NCBI RefSeq assembly: GCF_003111665.1
Contig: NZ_CP022188.1
Span: forward strand, 1,984,001 to 2,048,000
Direction: 5' to 3'
From: Parazoarcus communis
Lineage (GTDB): Bacteria > Pseudomonadota > Gammaproteobacteria > Burkholderiales > Rhodocyclaceae
DNA: 64,000 bases
A program made the translations under genes and the position numbers. The notes under the pieces were generated by a model. That model made no database searches and was not told where the DNA came from. It saw only the letters and a program-made list of their open reading frames with translations. Shown here in pieces: positions 24,358-32,146 of this stretch. Each line of letters opens with the position of its first letter. Position 1 is the stretch's first letter.

Positions 24358-24678
24358 ATGACGTGGTCGATTCTGATTCTGGCGGGATTGTTCGAGATTG
24401 GCTGGGCGATTGGCCTCAAGTATACCGAGGGTTTCACGCGCTTCTGGCCGACGGTGGGTACGCTGGTCGCGATCGCGCTCAGCCTGGGGATGCTTGGGAT
24501 TGCGATGAAAACGCTGCCGATTGGCACCGCCTACGCGGTGTGGGTGGGCGTGGGTGCGGTGGGCACGGCGATTTTCGGCATCGTCCTGTTTGGCGAGTCG
24601 GCGAGTGCCGGAAGGCTGCTAAGCCTGGGGCTGATCGTCGCCGGGGTCATCGGTTTGAAGCTGGCGACGCCGGGCTGA
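24358..24678 (+). CDS. gdx: Guanidinium exporter Gdx (SMR family, formerly SugE)
   Basis: A 106-residue four-helix small multidrug resistance protein. The membrane glutamate lies in [19 protein letters not shown], which is the Gdx/SugE subtype rather than the EmrE subtype; the [13 protein letters not shown] segment in helix 3 also fits. The dual-topology dimer exports guanidinium in exchange for protons. The assignment is supported by the guanidine-II riboswitch immediately upstream. The ATG at 24358 was preferred over an earlier ATG at 24295, which lies inside the riboswitch. Confidence 0.93.
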   Translation: MTWSILILAGLFEIGWAIGLKYTEGFTRFWPTVGTLVAIALSLGMLGIAMKTLPIGTAYAVWVGVGAVGTAIFGIVLFGESASAGRLLSLGLIVAGVIGLKLATPG

Positions 24679-24710
24679 AGGCTGGCATTCTGCCTTCAGC
24701 CCGGCGTCGC
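24664..24710. terminator. Hairpin after gdx, terminator-like
   Basis: A perfect 19-base inverted repeat (24664-24682 with 24692-24710) around a 9-base loop. It overlaps the last codons and stop of gdx and lies between convergent genes. There is no T-tract, so it may block transcription from both sides only partly or stabilise the transcript end. Confidence 0.6.
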
Positions 24711-24751
24711 CTTGCGTCGCAATGCTGCGTTGAGTGCGCCGGCGCCGGGGT

Positions 24752-24997
24752 TCAGCACCTGCAAGCTGTCGTGTCCCCGGCGTCCCGAGCGGCGGGCCGC
24801 GTCGTAATGTTGCGCACGGCGCGCACCAGTTGTCTCGGGCCTGCGGCGAGCGCTGCGAACAGGACTCTCATGAAGTCGTTGATCGCTTTACGGCGGAGCC
24901 GTTCTGCCTCAATGCGAACTTGCTCGTAGATGTGGACATGATGTTTTGCATCCTGGTCCGGCCACAGCATTTCAATCGTGTCGTCAGTGTGGTTCAT
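24752..24997 (-). CDS. Small protein of unknown function divergent from LysR
   Basis: An 81-residue basic protein. The first 25 residues are acidic and histidine-containing (MNHTDDTIEMLWPDQDAKHH), followed by a helix rich in Arg/Lys and a hydrophobic helix (about 45-57), so it may associate with the membrane. The ATG at 24997 has a perfect GGAGG eight bases upstream, which supports it as a real gene. It is transcribed away from a LysR regulator and may be that regulator's target. No family is recognised. Confidence 0.65.
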   Translation of the reverse strand: MNHTDDTIEMLWPDQDAKHHVHIYEQVRIEAERLRRKAINDFMRVLFAALAAGPRQLVRAVRNITTRPAARDAGDTTACRC

Positions 24998-25077
24998 CGA
25001 AAGCACCTCCTTGTGGGATGAGTTGCACTTTATGGTGCTAACGGATGCACGGAAACCCCGTGAATTGCAGATTGGTA

Positions 25078-25092
25078 TTGCAGTTTCTGCAA
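25078..25092. promoter_or_regulatory. LysR-type operator candidate
   Basis: TTGCAG-TTT-CTGCAA is a perfect 15-base palindrome with the T-N11-A form of LysR boxes, 30 bases before the LysR gene and between it and the divergent small gene. A further TTGCAG copy lies at 25065-25070. The placement fits autoregulation and control of the divergent gene. Confidence 0.6.
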
Positions 25093-25122
25093 CACCGGCT
25101 GCGCTGATGCATACTGCGCGTC

Positions 25123-26121
25123 ATGCAACTCAACCTGAACGATGCCGCCCTCTTTGTCCGTGTCGCCGAGCTTGGCACGCTGTCTGCCGCTGCGCGCGAG
25201 CGTAACGAGCCGGTCAGCCAGGTCTCGCGCGCGATCGCCCGCATGGAGTCGGCGCTGTCCTTGCGCCTGCTGCGCCGCAGTACGCATGGTCTGTCGCTGA
25301 CGGACGAAGGCGACACCTTTCTTGCCCATGCACGGCGCATGCTGGACATCGCGGCCGAAATGGAAAGCGAACTCAGCGGCAAGCTGGCAGGCCCGAGCGG
25401 CCTGGTCAGGATCAACGTCAGCCCGATTCTTGCCCAGATGGCCATCGTGCCCAGCCTGCCGGGGCTGTACGAGCGCCATCCCGGTCTGCAGATCGAAATC
25501 ATGACGGATGACCGTGTATCGGACCTCGTGCGCGACGGCGTCGATATCGCCATGCGCGCCGGTGTGGACAATGCCGAGAGTCTCGTTGTGCGGCAGATTG
25601 GCGAGCTCGGCCGCAATCTCTATGCAGCCCCGGCGTATCTGGAGAAGTTCGGCGTCCCGCACACACCAGCCGACCTGGCGGCGCATCGCCTGATCGCCAA
25701 CAGCGCGAGCCAGTCGCTGAACCGCTGGCCGTTCAGGAAATCATCTCTGGTGTCGTCCGACTGGACCGGCACGGGGGCTGCCTGGCAAGCCAGTAAAAAG
25801 GGCACGCGCGCCGCAGACCACAGCAAGGTCGATACATTGCTGGTCAAGGGCCACACCCGGGCGGACAGCACGGCCACAGTGCTTGCGCTGGCGCTCCAGG
25901 GGATCGGCATCGCCCACCTGAACGAACTGCTGGTTTCACCTCTGGTGCGGACGGGACAGCTTACACAGGTGCTTGCCGACTACACCGAGCAGGAGCGCAT
26001 CCCCTTCTATGCCGTGATGCTGCAGGAGCGCCACCGCCTGCCCAAGGTGCGCGCGTGCCTGGATTACTGGCAGGAGAGCTTTGCGGCGATGCGAACCCAT
26101 CTGGAAGACGCGCGCGCATAG
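25123..26121 (+). CDS. LysR-family transcriptional regulator
   Basis: A 332-residue regulator. The N-terminal winged helix-turn-helix (residues 1-60) is typical, with TLSAAARERNEPVSQVSRAIARME, and the C-terminal co-inducer domain (about 90-300) follows. The domain holds an unusual insertion rich in Ser, Thr and Lys near residues 205-235 (around SDWTGTGAAWQASKKGTRAA), lengthening the protein beyond the usual 300. The T-N11-A palindrome upstream is the probable operator. Target other than itself and the divergent small gene is unknown. Confidence 0.9.
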   Translation: MQLNLNDAALFVRVAELGTLSAAARERNEPVSQVSRAIARMESALSLRLLRRSTHGLSLTDEGDTFLAHARRMLDIAAEMESELSGKLAGPSGLVRINVSPILAQMAIVPSLPGLYERHPGLQIEIMTDDRVSDLVRDGVDIAMRAGVDNAESLVVRQIGELGRNLYAAPAYLEKFGVPHTPADLAAHRLIANSASQSLNRWPFRKSSLVSSDWTGTGAAWQASKKGTRAADHSKVDTLLVKGHTRADSTATVLALALQGIGIAHLNELLVSPLVRTGQLTQVLADYTEQERIPFYAVMLQERHRLPKVRACLDYWQESFAAMRTHLEDARA

Positions 26122-26375
26122 CCGGGCATCGCATCATCTCGGCATGCTGGAGGGCTGCGCGGGCGTGCTGACGCTGGTTCGGGGGCTTGGTGAGCGGGGT
26201 GCCTTTGGGGGCTGGGGCAGATCGTTCGGGTTCGTATGGCTCGGGGGCATCATGCTGCGGACCAGAGCGCAATAGATTCAGCCTACCGGCTATATAGGCG
26301 AATCCTTATGCGCCGTGCGTTTCACCCACCTCGCCATTGATGTACCCTGCCTGCCTGACTAAAAGGAGCACGAGC

Positions 26376-26756
26376 ATGAGCAGCGTCGAAATTACCGCCG
26401 ACAACTTCAACGACACCATCGCCAACAACGAGATCGTGTTCCTCGATTTCTGGGCAGAGTGGTGCGGTCCCTGTCGTGGGTTTGCGCCTGTGTACGAAAC
26501 CGCTGCGGCGGCGAACCCGGACATCGTGTTTGGCAAGATCGACACTGAAGCCCAGCAGGAGCTGGCTGCGACCTTTCAGATCCGCTCGATTCCGACCATC
26601 GCCGTGATTCGCGACAACGTCATGGTATTCCGCGAGTCGGGCGCACTGCCCGCAGCTGGCCTGCAGCAGGTCATCGACGGTGTGCGCGGGCTGGACATGG
26701 ACAAGGTCCGGGCCGAGATCGCTGCCCAGCAGGAAGCCGGCGCTCAGCCCGGCTGA
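26376..26756 (+). CDS. Thioredoxin-family protein
   Basis: A 126-residue cytosolic thioredoxin with active site WCGPC (C30, C33) in DFWAEWCGPCRGF. The cis-proline loop IRSIPTIAV is conserved. The C-terminal extension of about 15 residues beyond a standard thioredoxin is polar and helix-like. AAAAGGAG precedes the ATG at 26376. It probably reduces disulfides in proteins; it may be a specialised thioredoxin (TrxC-like without the zinc domain) rather than the main TrxA. Confidence 0.9.
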   Translation: MSSVEITADNFNDTIANNEIVFLDFWAEWCGPCRGFAPVYETAAAANPDIVFGKIDTEAQQELAATFQIRSIPTIAVIRDNVMVFRESGALPAAGLQQVIDGVRGLDMDKVRAEIAAQQEAGAQPG

Positions 26757-26765
26757 TGCTTCGGC

Positions 26766-26801
26766 CGAGACAGACCCCTGCTTGGTCTGGTGTCTGTCTC
26801 G
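26766..26801. terminator. Hairpin between convergent genes
   Basis: CGAGACAGAC at 26766-26775 pairs perfectly with GTCTGTCTCG at 26792-26801 around a 16-base loop, between the convergent thioredoxin and ABM-domain genes. It lacks a T-run on either side, so it is only a likely bidirectional terminator. Confidence 0.55.
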
Positions 26802-26806
26802 CCCAT

Positions 26807-27112
26807 TCAGAGTACCGCTTCGAACAACTCCAGTTGCGGCGGCCCCATGTAGATTTCGCGCGGGCTCTTGCCGGCGTTGGCGTGCGCCTTGGCGAAGGCC
26901 TCGGACTGCGTCCAGTCCGCAAACGCCTGCTCGCTTGCCCACTCGGTGTGCGAAGCGAACAGTGTGTATTCCTCGGTTTGCGGGCCGCGCATCAGGTTGA
27001 AGCGGACGAAGCCGGGGACTTCTTCCAGGTAGCTTTCGCGCTGCCGCCAGTGCTCGACGAAAGTCTCCTCATGGCCGTGTTTGATCCTGAAACGATTCAT
27101 GGCAATGAACAT
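26807..27112 (-). CDS. Heme-degrading-monooxygenase-like ABM protein
   Basis: A 101-residue ABM-fold protein of the HmoA/IsdG-like subgroup: FIAMNRFRIKHGHEETFVEHW, the LMRGP-x-TEEYTLFASHTEW segment and the histidine near residue 79 (AKAHANAG) match. Related proteins cleave heme to release iron, but heme binding cannot be confirmed here. The ATG at 27112 follows GGAGAGC. It lies 33 bases downstream of the next gene on the same strand. Confidence 0.85.
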   Translation of the reverse strand: MFIAMNRFRIKHGHEETFVEHWRQRESYLEEVPGFVRFNLMRGPQTEEYTLFASHTEWASEQAFADWTQSEAFAKAHANAGKSPREIYMGPPQLELFEAVL

Positions 27113-27145
27113 GGGGCGCTCTCCTGAAACGAATCCGTCCTGGAT

Positions 27146-28087
27146 TTATTCAAACAGTGCGCCGACGCTCTCGCCGCTGTGAATGCGCTCGATGGCGGAC
27201 GCGAACAGCGGGGCGACGGTCAGCACGGTGAGCTTGTCGAGTTGCTTCTCGGGCGCGACATAGACCGTATTGGTGACCACGATGGAGTCGATCGCGGCTT
27301 CGCGCAGGCGCTCGATCGCGGGGCCACAGAGCACGCCATGAACTGCACCGGCATGAATGCTGCGGGCGCCGGCGGCGCGCAGGGTGTTGATGGTCGAGAT
27401 CAGCGTGCCGCCGGTGGAGATTTCGTCCTCGAAGATCACCGCGTCACGGCCACGCACATCGCCCACCACTTCGCCCTGCTTGACGTCGGTGTCGCTGACG
27501 CGGCGCTTGTCGATGATGGCCATCGGAATGCCCAGACGCTCGGAGAAGCGGCCCACGCGCTTGGCGCCGCCGGCATCGGTTGCCACCGCCACCATGTTGG
27601 CCAGATCGTAGTTCTGGCGGAAGTGATCGGCGATGGTCGGAATGGCGGTGAGGTGATCCACCGGTACTCGGAAGAAGCCGTGCACCTGGTCCGCGTGCAG
27701 GTCCATGGTCAGCACGCGGTTCGCGCCGGCGGTGACCAGCATGTCGGCAATCAGGCGGCCGGTGATCGAGATCCGCGGCTTGTCCTTCTTGTCCGAACGA
27801 GCGTACGAGTAGTACGGGATGATCGCCGTGATGCGCTGGGCCGAGGCGCTGCGCAGGGCGTCGATCGTGATCAGCATTTCCATGATGTGGTCGCTCACCG
27901 GCTCGGTGAAGGACTGCACCACGAACACGTCGCGCTCGCGCACGTTCTCCTGGATCTGCACATGCAGGTTGTCATTGGAGAAGCGCGAAATCTCGAGCTG
28001 GCTGGGGCGCACGCCAAGGCGGCTGCAGATCTCGCTGGCAAGGCCGTCGTTGGAGTTGCAGGCGAAGATCTTGAGGGCGTGTTTCAT
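27146..28087 (-). CDS. prs: Ribose-phosphate pyrophosphokinase (PRPP synthetase), divergent
   Basis: A 313-residue PRPP synthetase-like enzyme, which would make PRPP from ribose 5-phosphate and ATP. The motifs DLHADQVHGFF (129-139) and KRR (194-196) are present. The PRPP/ribose-phosphate loop usually reads DDMIDTAGT; here residues 220-228 read EDEISTGGT, so the usual second catalytic Asp is Ser. It lies outside the usual ispE-tRNA-Gln-prs-rplY context, so it is probably a second copy. Its function may be altered or salvage-specific, which is inference. The ATG at 28087 matches the family start. Confidence 0.85.
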   Translation of the reverse strand: MKHALKIFACNSNDGLASEICSRLGVRPSQLEISRFSNDNLHVQIQENVRERDVFVVQSFTEPVSDHIMEMLITIDALRSASAQRITAIIPYYSYARSDKKDKPRISITGRLIADMLVTAGANRVLTMDLHADQVHGFFRVPVDHLTAIPTIADHFRQNYDLANMVAVATDAGGAKRVGRFSERLGIPMAIIDKRRVSDTDVKQGEVVGDVRGRDAVIFEDEISTGGTLISTINTLRAAGARSIHAGAVHGVLCGPAIERLREAAIDSIVVTNTVYVAPEKQLDKLTVLTVAPLFASAIERIHSGESVGALFE

Positions 28088-28109
28088 CGCGAGGGCTCCG
28101 AAGGGGTAA

Positions 28110-29327
28110 TCAGGGGTAGAGGAGGAAGGGCGCGCGGGCGTCGAGCCAGCGCGCTTCGTCGGCCGTGGCGAGGGCGTCGAGGTCTTCGGCGCGAGCGGCC
28201 GGGGCGTCCACCCATTCACGCAGCAGCGGGCTGCCATTGATCAGGTCGATGGCAAGGCGGTCATGCTCGTATTCGTAGGCAAAGTCGCGCCATAGCGGGT
28301 AGTCGGGCTGCAACCGGCGCAAGGCCTTGAATGCGAGCGCCTGCACGCGCCACGGACGGAAGGAGGCGTGATCGTAATGTGCGGGGTCTTCGACGTGGAT
28401 CTGCACACCGGCGCACAGCTTGCCGGCATGTTTGTGGAAGGTGGGTTCGAACCAGCACTCGCGCAGCACGCAGCCGGCCAGCCATTCGGGCGCGAAGCTG
28501 CGCATCTCCGCAATGAGGCCGCGGGCGTCGATGTCCGGGGCGCCAAAGAGCTCCAGCGGGCGTGTGGTGCCGCGACCTTCTGACAGGGTCGTGCCTTCAA
28601 GCATCACCGTGCCGGCGTAGGCGCGCGCCATCGACAGGTTGGGGGCGTTGGGGCTGGGATTGATCCAGCTGCGTTCGCCAAGCGGCCAGCCGTAGCCGGG
28701 CGCGGACTCAGGCTGCCAGCCCTGCATGGTGATGACTTCGCATTCCACATCGAGGCCGAGCGTGGCGATGAACCAGCGCGCCATCTCGCCCATGGTGAGG
28801 CCGTGGCGCATCGGCAGCGGGCCGGCACCAACGAAGCTCTCCCAGCCCTCATGCAGCAGCGTGCCTTCCACCGGTCGTCCGGCAGGGTTGGGGCGGTCGA
28901 GCACCCACACCGCCTTGCCGTGGCGGGCGGCTTCTTCGAGCACGTAGCGCAGCGTGGTGATGAAGGTGTAGATGCGGCAGCCGAGATCCTGCAGGTCGAC
29001 CAGCAGCACATCGAAGCTGTCCATCATTGCCGCAGTGGGGCGGCGCACTTCGCCATAGAGGCTGAAGACCGGGATGCGATGCACCGGATCGATGAAGTCC
29101 GGCGACTCGACCATGTTGTCCTGCTTGTCACCGCGCAGACCGTGCTGGGGGCCGAAGGCGGCCGTGATGTTCAGGTCGGGCAGGGTGGCGAGGGCGTCGA
29201 GCGAATGGCTGAGGTCACGGGTGACCGAGGCAGGGTGAGCAAGCAGTGCGACGCGGCGACCGGCGAGGGGGCGGCGCAGACCGGCATCTTCGAGCACACG
29301 GTCCAGGCCGAATTTCACCGCGTTCAT
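28110..29327 (-). CDS. namZ: Exo-beta-N-acetylmuramidase NamZ-like (DUF1343)
   Basis: A 405-residue protein of the DUF1343/NamZ family, whose characterised members remove N-acetylmuramic acid from the non-reducing end of peptidoglycan fragments. Family blocks seen: LLAHPASVTRDLSHSLDAL near the start, PQHGLRGDKQDNM, VHRIPVFSLYGE, VLLVDLQDLGCRIYTF and LDRPNPAGRP. No signal peptide is evident at the chosen ATG (29327). The start overlaps the stop of the DOMON-like gene by four bases (ATGA), so translation is coupled. Confidence 0.85.
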   Translation of the reverse strand: MNAVKFGLDRVLEDAGLRRPLAGRRVALLAHPASVTRDLSHSLDALATLPDLNITAAFGPQHGLRGDKQDNMVESPDFIDPVHRIPVFSLYGEVRRPTAAMMDSFDVLLVDLQDLGCRIYTFITTLRYVLEEAARHGKAVWVLDRPNPAGRPVEGTLLHEGWESFVGAGPLPMRHGLTMGEMARWFIATLGLDVECEVITMQGWQPESAPGYGWPLGERSWINPSPNAPNLSMARAYAGTVMLEGTTLSEGRGTTRPLELFGAPDIDARGLIAEMRSFAPEWLAGCVLRECWFEPTFHKHAGKLCAGVQIHVEDPAHYDHASFRPWRVQALAFKALRRLQPDYPLWRDFAYEYEHDRLAIDLINGSPLLREWVDAPAARAEDLDALATADEARWLDARAPFLLYP

Positions 29328-29953
29328 GCGGCCTCCGGTGCCGCCATGTTCAGCGTCAGCACGAATCCGCCGCGGTCGTGAAAGTCGGGCGTTGGCGCCG
29401 GATGCTTCAGTGCCCAGTATTCGAGTTCGCCTGTTTCGAGTTCGATGACGGCGGCAAGGGCGATGCGCAGATCGGTGCCGGTGGTGATTCCCGGCAGACT
29501 TGACGCCGGCAGTTCGGCTTCGAGCGTGAGACCGTCGGCCCGCGCCGTGTATTGGATACGAGGTGCGGCGGGCGGGCTGAAGGCATTGTCGCGTTCGCGG
29601 TAAGCAGTGAAGGCGTAGTTCGCCCACTGCCGCGATGGCGACAGGTTAAATTCGCGGTAGGCGTCGTCACCGGGTGCGGCAACGAAAACCTCGAAGCAGG
29701 TGTGTTGCCAGAGTTCGTCCGCCGGGCCGCTTTCGGCTGGCGCCGGGATGCGCACGTGCGCAGGGTCGGCATCGAGCTCGAACACGAAGCGCGCACCGCC
29801 GTCGGGCGATGCATGCATGGTGCAGAGCAGGGCGCGGACTGGCAGCGGTGTGTCGTCGTCAGCGTTTGAAGAGGCGGCGGGCGTGCCGGGGAAGGGGCGC
29901 AGGCCGACGGTGATTGTCGGGATGCGGGCAGGGCTGCTTGATTTGCTGGTCAC
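29324..29953 (-). CDS. DOMON-like domain protein
   Basis: A 209-residue protein with a DOMON-like/carbohydrate-binding-like beta sandwich of the kind annotated in bacteria as DOMON-like domain-containing: DELWQHTCFEVFVAAPGDDAYREFNLSPSRQWANYAF is the diagnostic block. There is no signal peptide. It overlaps the start of namZ by four bases and so is probably co-translated with it, which suggests a shared role in muropeptide or sugar handling. The function is not known. Confidence 0.82.
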   Translation of the reverse strand: MTSKSSSPARIPTITVGLRPFPGTPAASSNADDDTPLPVRALLCTMHASPDGGARFVFELDADPAHVRIPAPAESGPADELWQHTCFEVFVAAPGDDAYREFNLSPSRQWANYAFTAYRERDNAFSPPAAPRIQYTARADGLTLEAELPASSLPGITTGTDLRIALAAVIELETGELEYWALKHPAPTPDFHDRGGFVLTLNMAAPEAA

Positions 29954-30092
29954 AAGGGCGTCTGGTGCGGGGCGGTGAGGTTGCCATTCACGCGTTTAAG
30001 CGTCGAAGGCGTAATGGTATCCCGTTCGCGGACTGCCCGCGCCCTCAATGCGTGCTTGAGTTGCCGTGCGGCTGGCTTCAAACTCGGCGTCC

Positions 30093-31274
30093 ATGCGCCC
30101 CAAACCGATCGCGATCATCGTTCTCGCCCAGTTGTTCGGCACCTCACTGTGGTTTTCAGCCAACAGTGCCGGTGACGATCTGATGCGTGCCTGGGGGCTG
30201 AGCAGTGCGGATATCGGTCACCTGACCAATGCCGTCCAGCTCGGCTTCATCATCGGCACCCTGAGCTTCGCGCTCACCGGTTTTGCCGACCGCTTTCCCG
30301 CCAGCCGGATCTTCGCCGCCTGTGCACTGATCGGTGCGCTCGCCAACGCCGGTTTTGCCATGTTCGCCGAGGGCATGAGCAGTGGCATGGCCCTGCGTTT
30401 CGTCGTCGGCCTGGCCCTGGCGGGCGTCTATCCGCTGGGCATGAAGCTGGTGGTGAGCTGGGTGCCGCAGCAGGCCGGGGCTGCGCTGGCGTGGCTGGTC
30501 GGCATGCTGACTCTGGGCACATCCTTGCCGCACGGCGTTCGCATGCTCGATGCGGGCTGGGGATGGCAGGCCACGATTCTGGTGTCGTCGGTACTCGCGG
30601 TCGTGGCTGCGGGGCTGATTCTGCGGCTGGGCGACGGTCCGCACCTGGTGCGTCGCACCGGGATGCCGGCGCTGCATCTTGGCGAAGTGCTGATGGCGCT
30701 GCGCGAGCCGGCTTTCCGCGCGTCGGCGCTGGGCTACTTCGGCCACCAGTGGGAGCTCTACGCTTTCTGGACGCTCGTGCCGCTGATGCTTGCGGCACTG
30801 CCTGCCACCGCGGGCTGGGCGCCGGCTGCGATCTCGGCCGCATCCTTTGCCGTGATCGGTATCGGCGCGCTCGGCTGCGTATTTGGCGGCTTCGTGAGCC
30901 GCCGGGTGGGGAGTGCGCGAGTGGCCGCGGCAGCGATGGCGCTGTCGGCCGCGTGCTGCGCAATCTATCCGTTCGCGGTCAACGCGTCGCCGCTGCTGCT
31001 GGCGGCGCTGATGCTGCTGTGGGGGGCGAGTGTGGTGGCGGATTCGCCGCATTTTTCCGCGCTGTCTGCGCGCGCCTGTCCGCAGACAATTGTCGGCAGT
31101 GCGCTGGCCTTGCAGAACGCCATCGGCTTTGCGGTGACCATGGTGTCGATCGATCTCGGCACCCGGCTGTGGCCCGCGTGGGGCGAGCATGTTGCATGGC
31201 TGCTGCTGCCAGGGCCGGTGCTCGGCCTGCTGGCGCTGCGGCCCTTGTGGCGCACCCGGCCGGCCGCGAACTGA
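30093..31274 (+). CDS. Major facilitator superfamily transporter
   Basis: A 393-residue inner-membrane protein with 12 hydrophobic helices. The early LFGTSLWFSANSAGDDL and the loop GFADRFPASR are typical of one MFS drug/nutrient subgroup, and the central loop is short. The ATG at 30093 is preferred because it places the first helix at once; an earlier ATG at 30066 adds nine residues. Divergent from the DOMON-namZ pair, which might use its substrate. The transported compound is unknown. Confidence 0.87.
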   Translation: MRPKPIAIIVLAQLFGTSLWFSANSAGDDLMRAWGLSSADIGHLTNAVQLGFIIGTLSFALTGFADRFPASRIFAACALIGALANAGFAMFAEGMSSGMALRFVVGLALAGVYPLGMKLVVSWVPQQAGAALAWLVGMLTLGTSLPHGVRMLDAGWGWQATILVSSVLAVVAAGLILRLGDGPHLVRRTGMPALHLGEVLMALREPAFRASALGYFGHQWELYAFWTLVPLMLAALPATAGWAPAAISAASFAVIGIGALGCVFGGFVSRRVGSARVAAAAMALSAACCAIYPFAVNASPLLLAALMLLWGASVVADSPHFSALSARACPQTIVGSALALQNAIGFAVTMVSIDLGTRLWPAWGEHVAWLLLPGPVLGLLALRPLWRTRPAAN

Positions 31275-31298
31275 GTGGGGGCGGCCGGGTGGCAGGAG

Positions 31299-32117
31299 TC
31301 AGCTTACGGTGTGGGCGTGAACGTCCATCTGCGGGTAGGGAATCGAGATGCCGTTCTCGTCGAAGGCGATCTTTATCTTTTCCTTCAGTTCGCACATCGT
31401 GGCGAAGTAGTCCGAAGTATTGACCCAGGGCCTGACATGCAGGTCCACGCTGCTGGCGCCGAGTTCGGCGACGCCGATGAAGGGCGCCGGCTCGGCGAGC
31501 AGGCGCGTATCTGCGGCGAGCACGCCTTCGATCACGCTGCGCGCCTTGCGGATGTCGTCGCCGTAGCCGATGCCGAACACCAGGTCGATGCGGCGCGTTC
31601 CGCGTGCCGAATAGTTGGTGATGACGTCAGCGTAGATCGAGCCGTTGGGCACGATGATCTCGCGGTTGTCGGGGGTGCGAAAGATCGAGCTGAAGATGCT
31701 GATTTTCTCCACCACGCCCTGGGTGCCCGCGGCTTCGACGAAATCGCCGGCCTTGAACGGGCGGAACACGATCAGCATCACGCCGGCGGCGAAGTTCTTC
31801 AGCGAGTCCTGCAGGGCCAGACCAATCGCGAGGCCGGCTGCACCAATCAGTGCGATCAGCGAGGTGGTGTCCACGCCGAGACGGTCGAGCGACGCGACCA
31901 CGACGACCAGCAGCAGCGCACCGTTGAGGATCGAGCCGATGAAGTTCACCAGAATGTCGTCCAGCCCGGCGCGCCCGAGCAGGCGACGGGCCAGCGACAC
32001 GATGCCGTGTGCGATCCAGCGACCGACAATGAAGATGCCGAGTGCGAGCGCAATGTTGATGCCCCAGGGCAGGGCGTACTGGTTCATCCAGTCAAGCGAA
32101 GCAAACTTTTCAAGCAT
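31299..32117 (-). CDS. mscS: Small-conductance mechanosensitive channel MscS
   Basis: A 272-residue channel protein that releases solutes when membrane tension rises after hypo-osmotic shock. Three N-terminal helices are seen; the pore helix has the Gly/Ala pattern AALIGAAGLAIGLALQDSLKNFAAG-like (about residues 85-112). The beta domain (RPFKAGDFVEAAGTQGVVEKI) and C-terminal domain are complete. AGGAG precedes the ATG. It is 29 bases downstream of the glucosylglycerol-phosphate synthase gene on the same strand, a sensible pair for osmotic adaptation. Confidence 0.93.
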   Translation of the reverse strand: MLEKFASLDWMNQYALPWGINIALALGIFIVGRWIAHGIVSLARRLLGRAGLDDILVNFIGSILNGALLLVVVVASLDRLGVDTTSLIALIGAAGLAIGLALQDSLKNFAAGVMLIVFRPFKAGDFVEAAGTQGVVEKISIFSSIFRTPDNREIIVPNGSIYADVITNYSARGTRRIDLVFGIGYGDDIRKARSVIEGVLAADTRLLAEPAPFIGVAELGASSVDLHVRPWVNTSDYFATMCELKEKIKIAFDENGISIPYPQMDVHAHTVS

Positions 32118-32146
32118 GAGTTCTCCTGTAAAGGGCTGGCCGCAAC

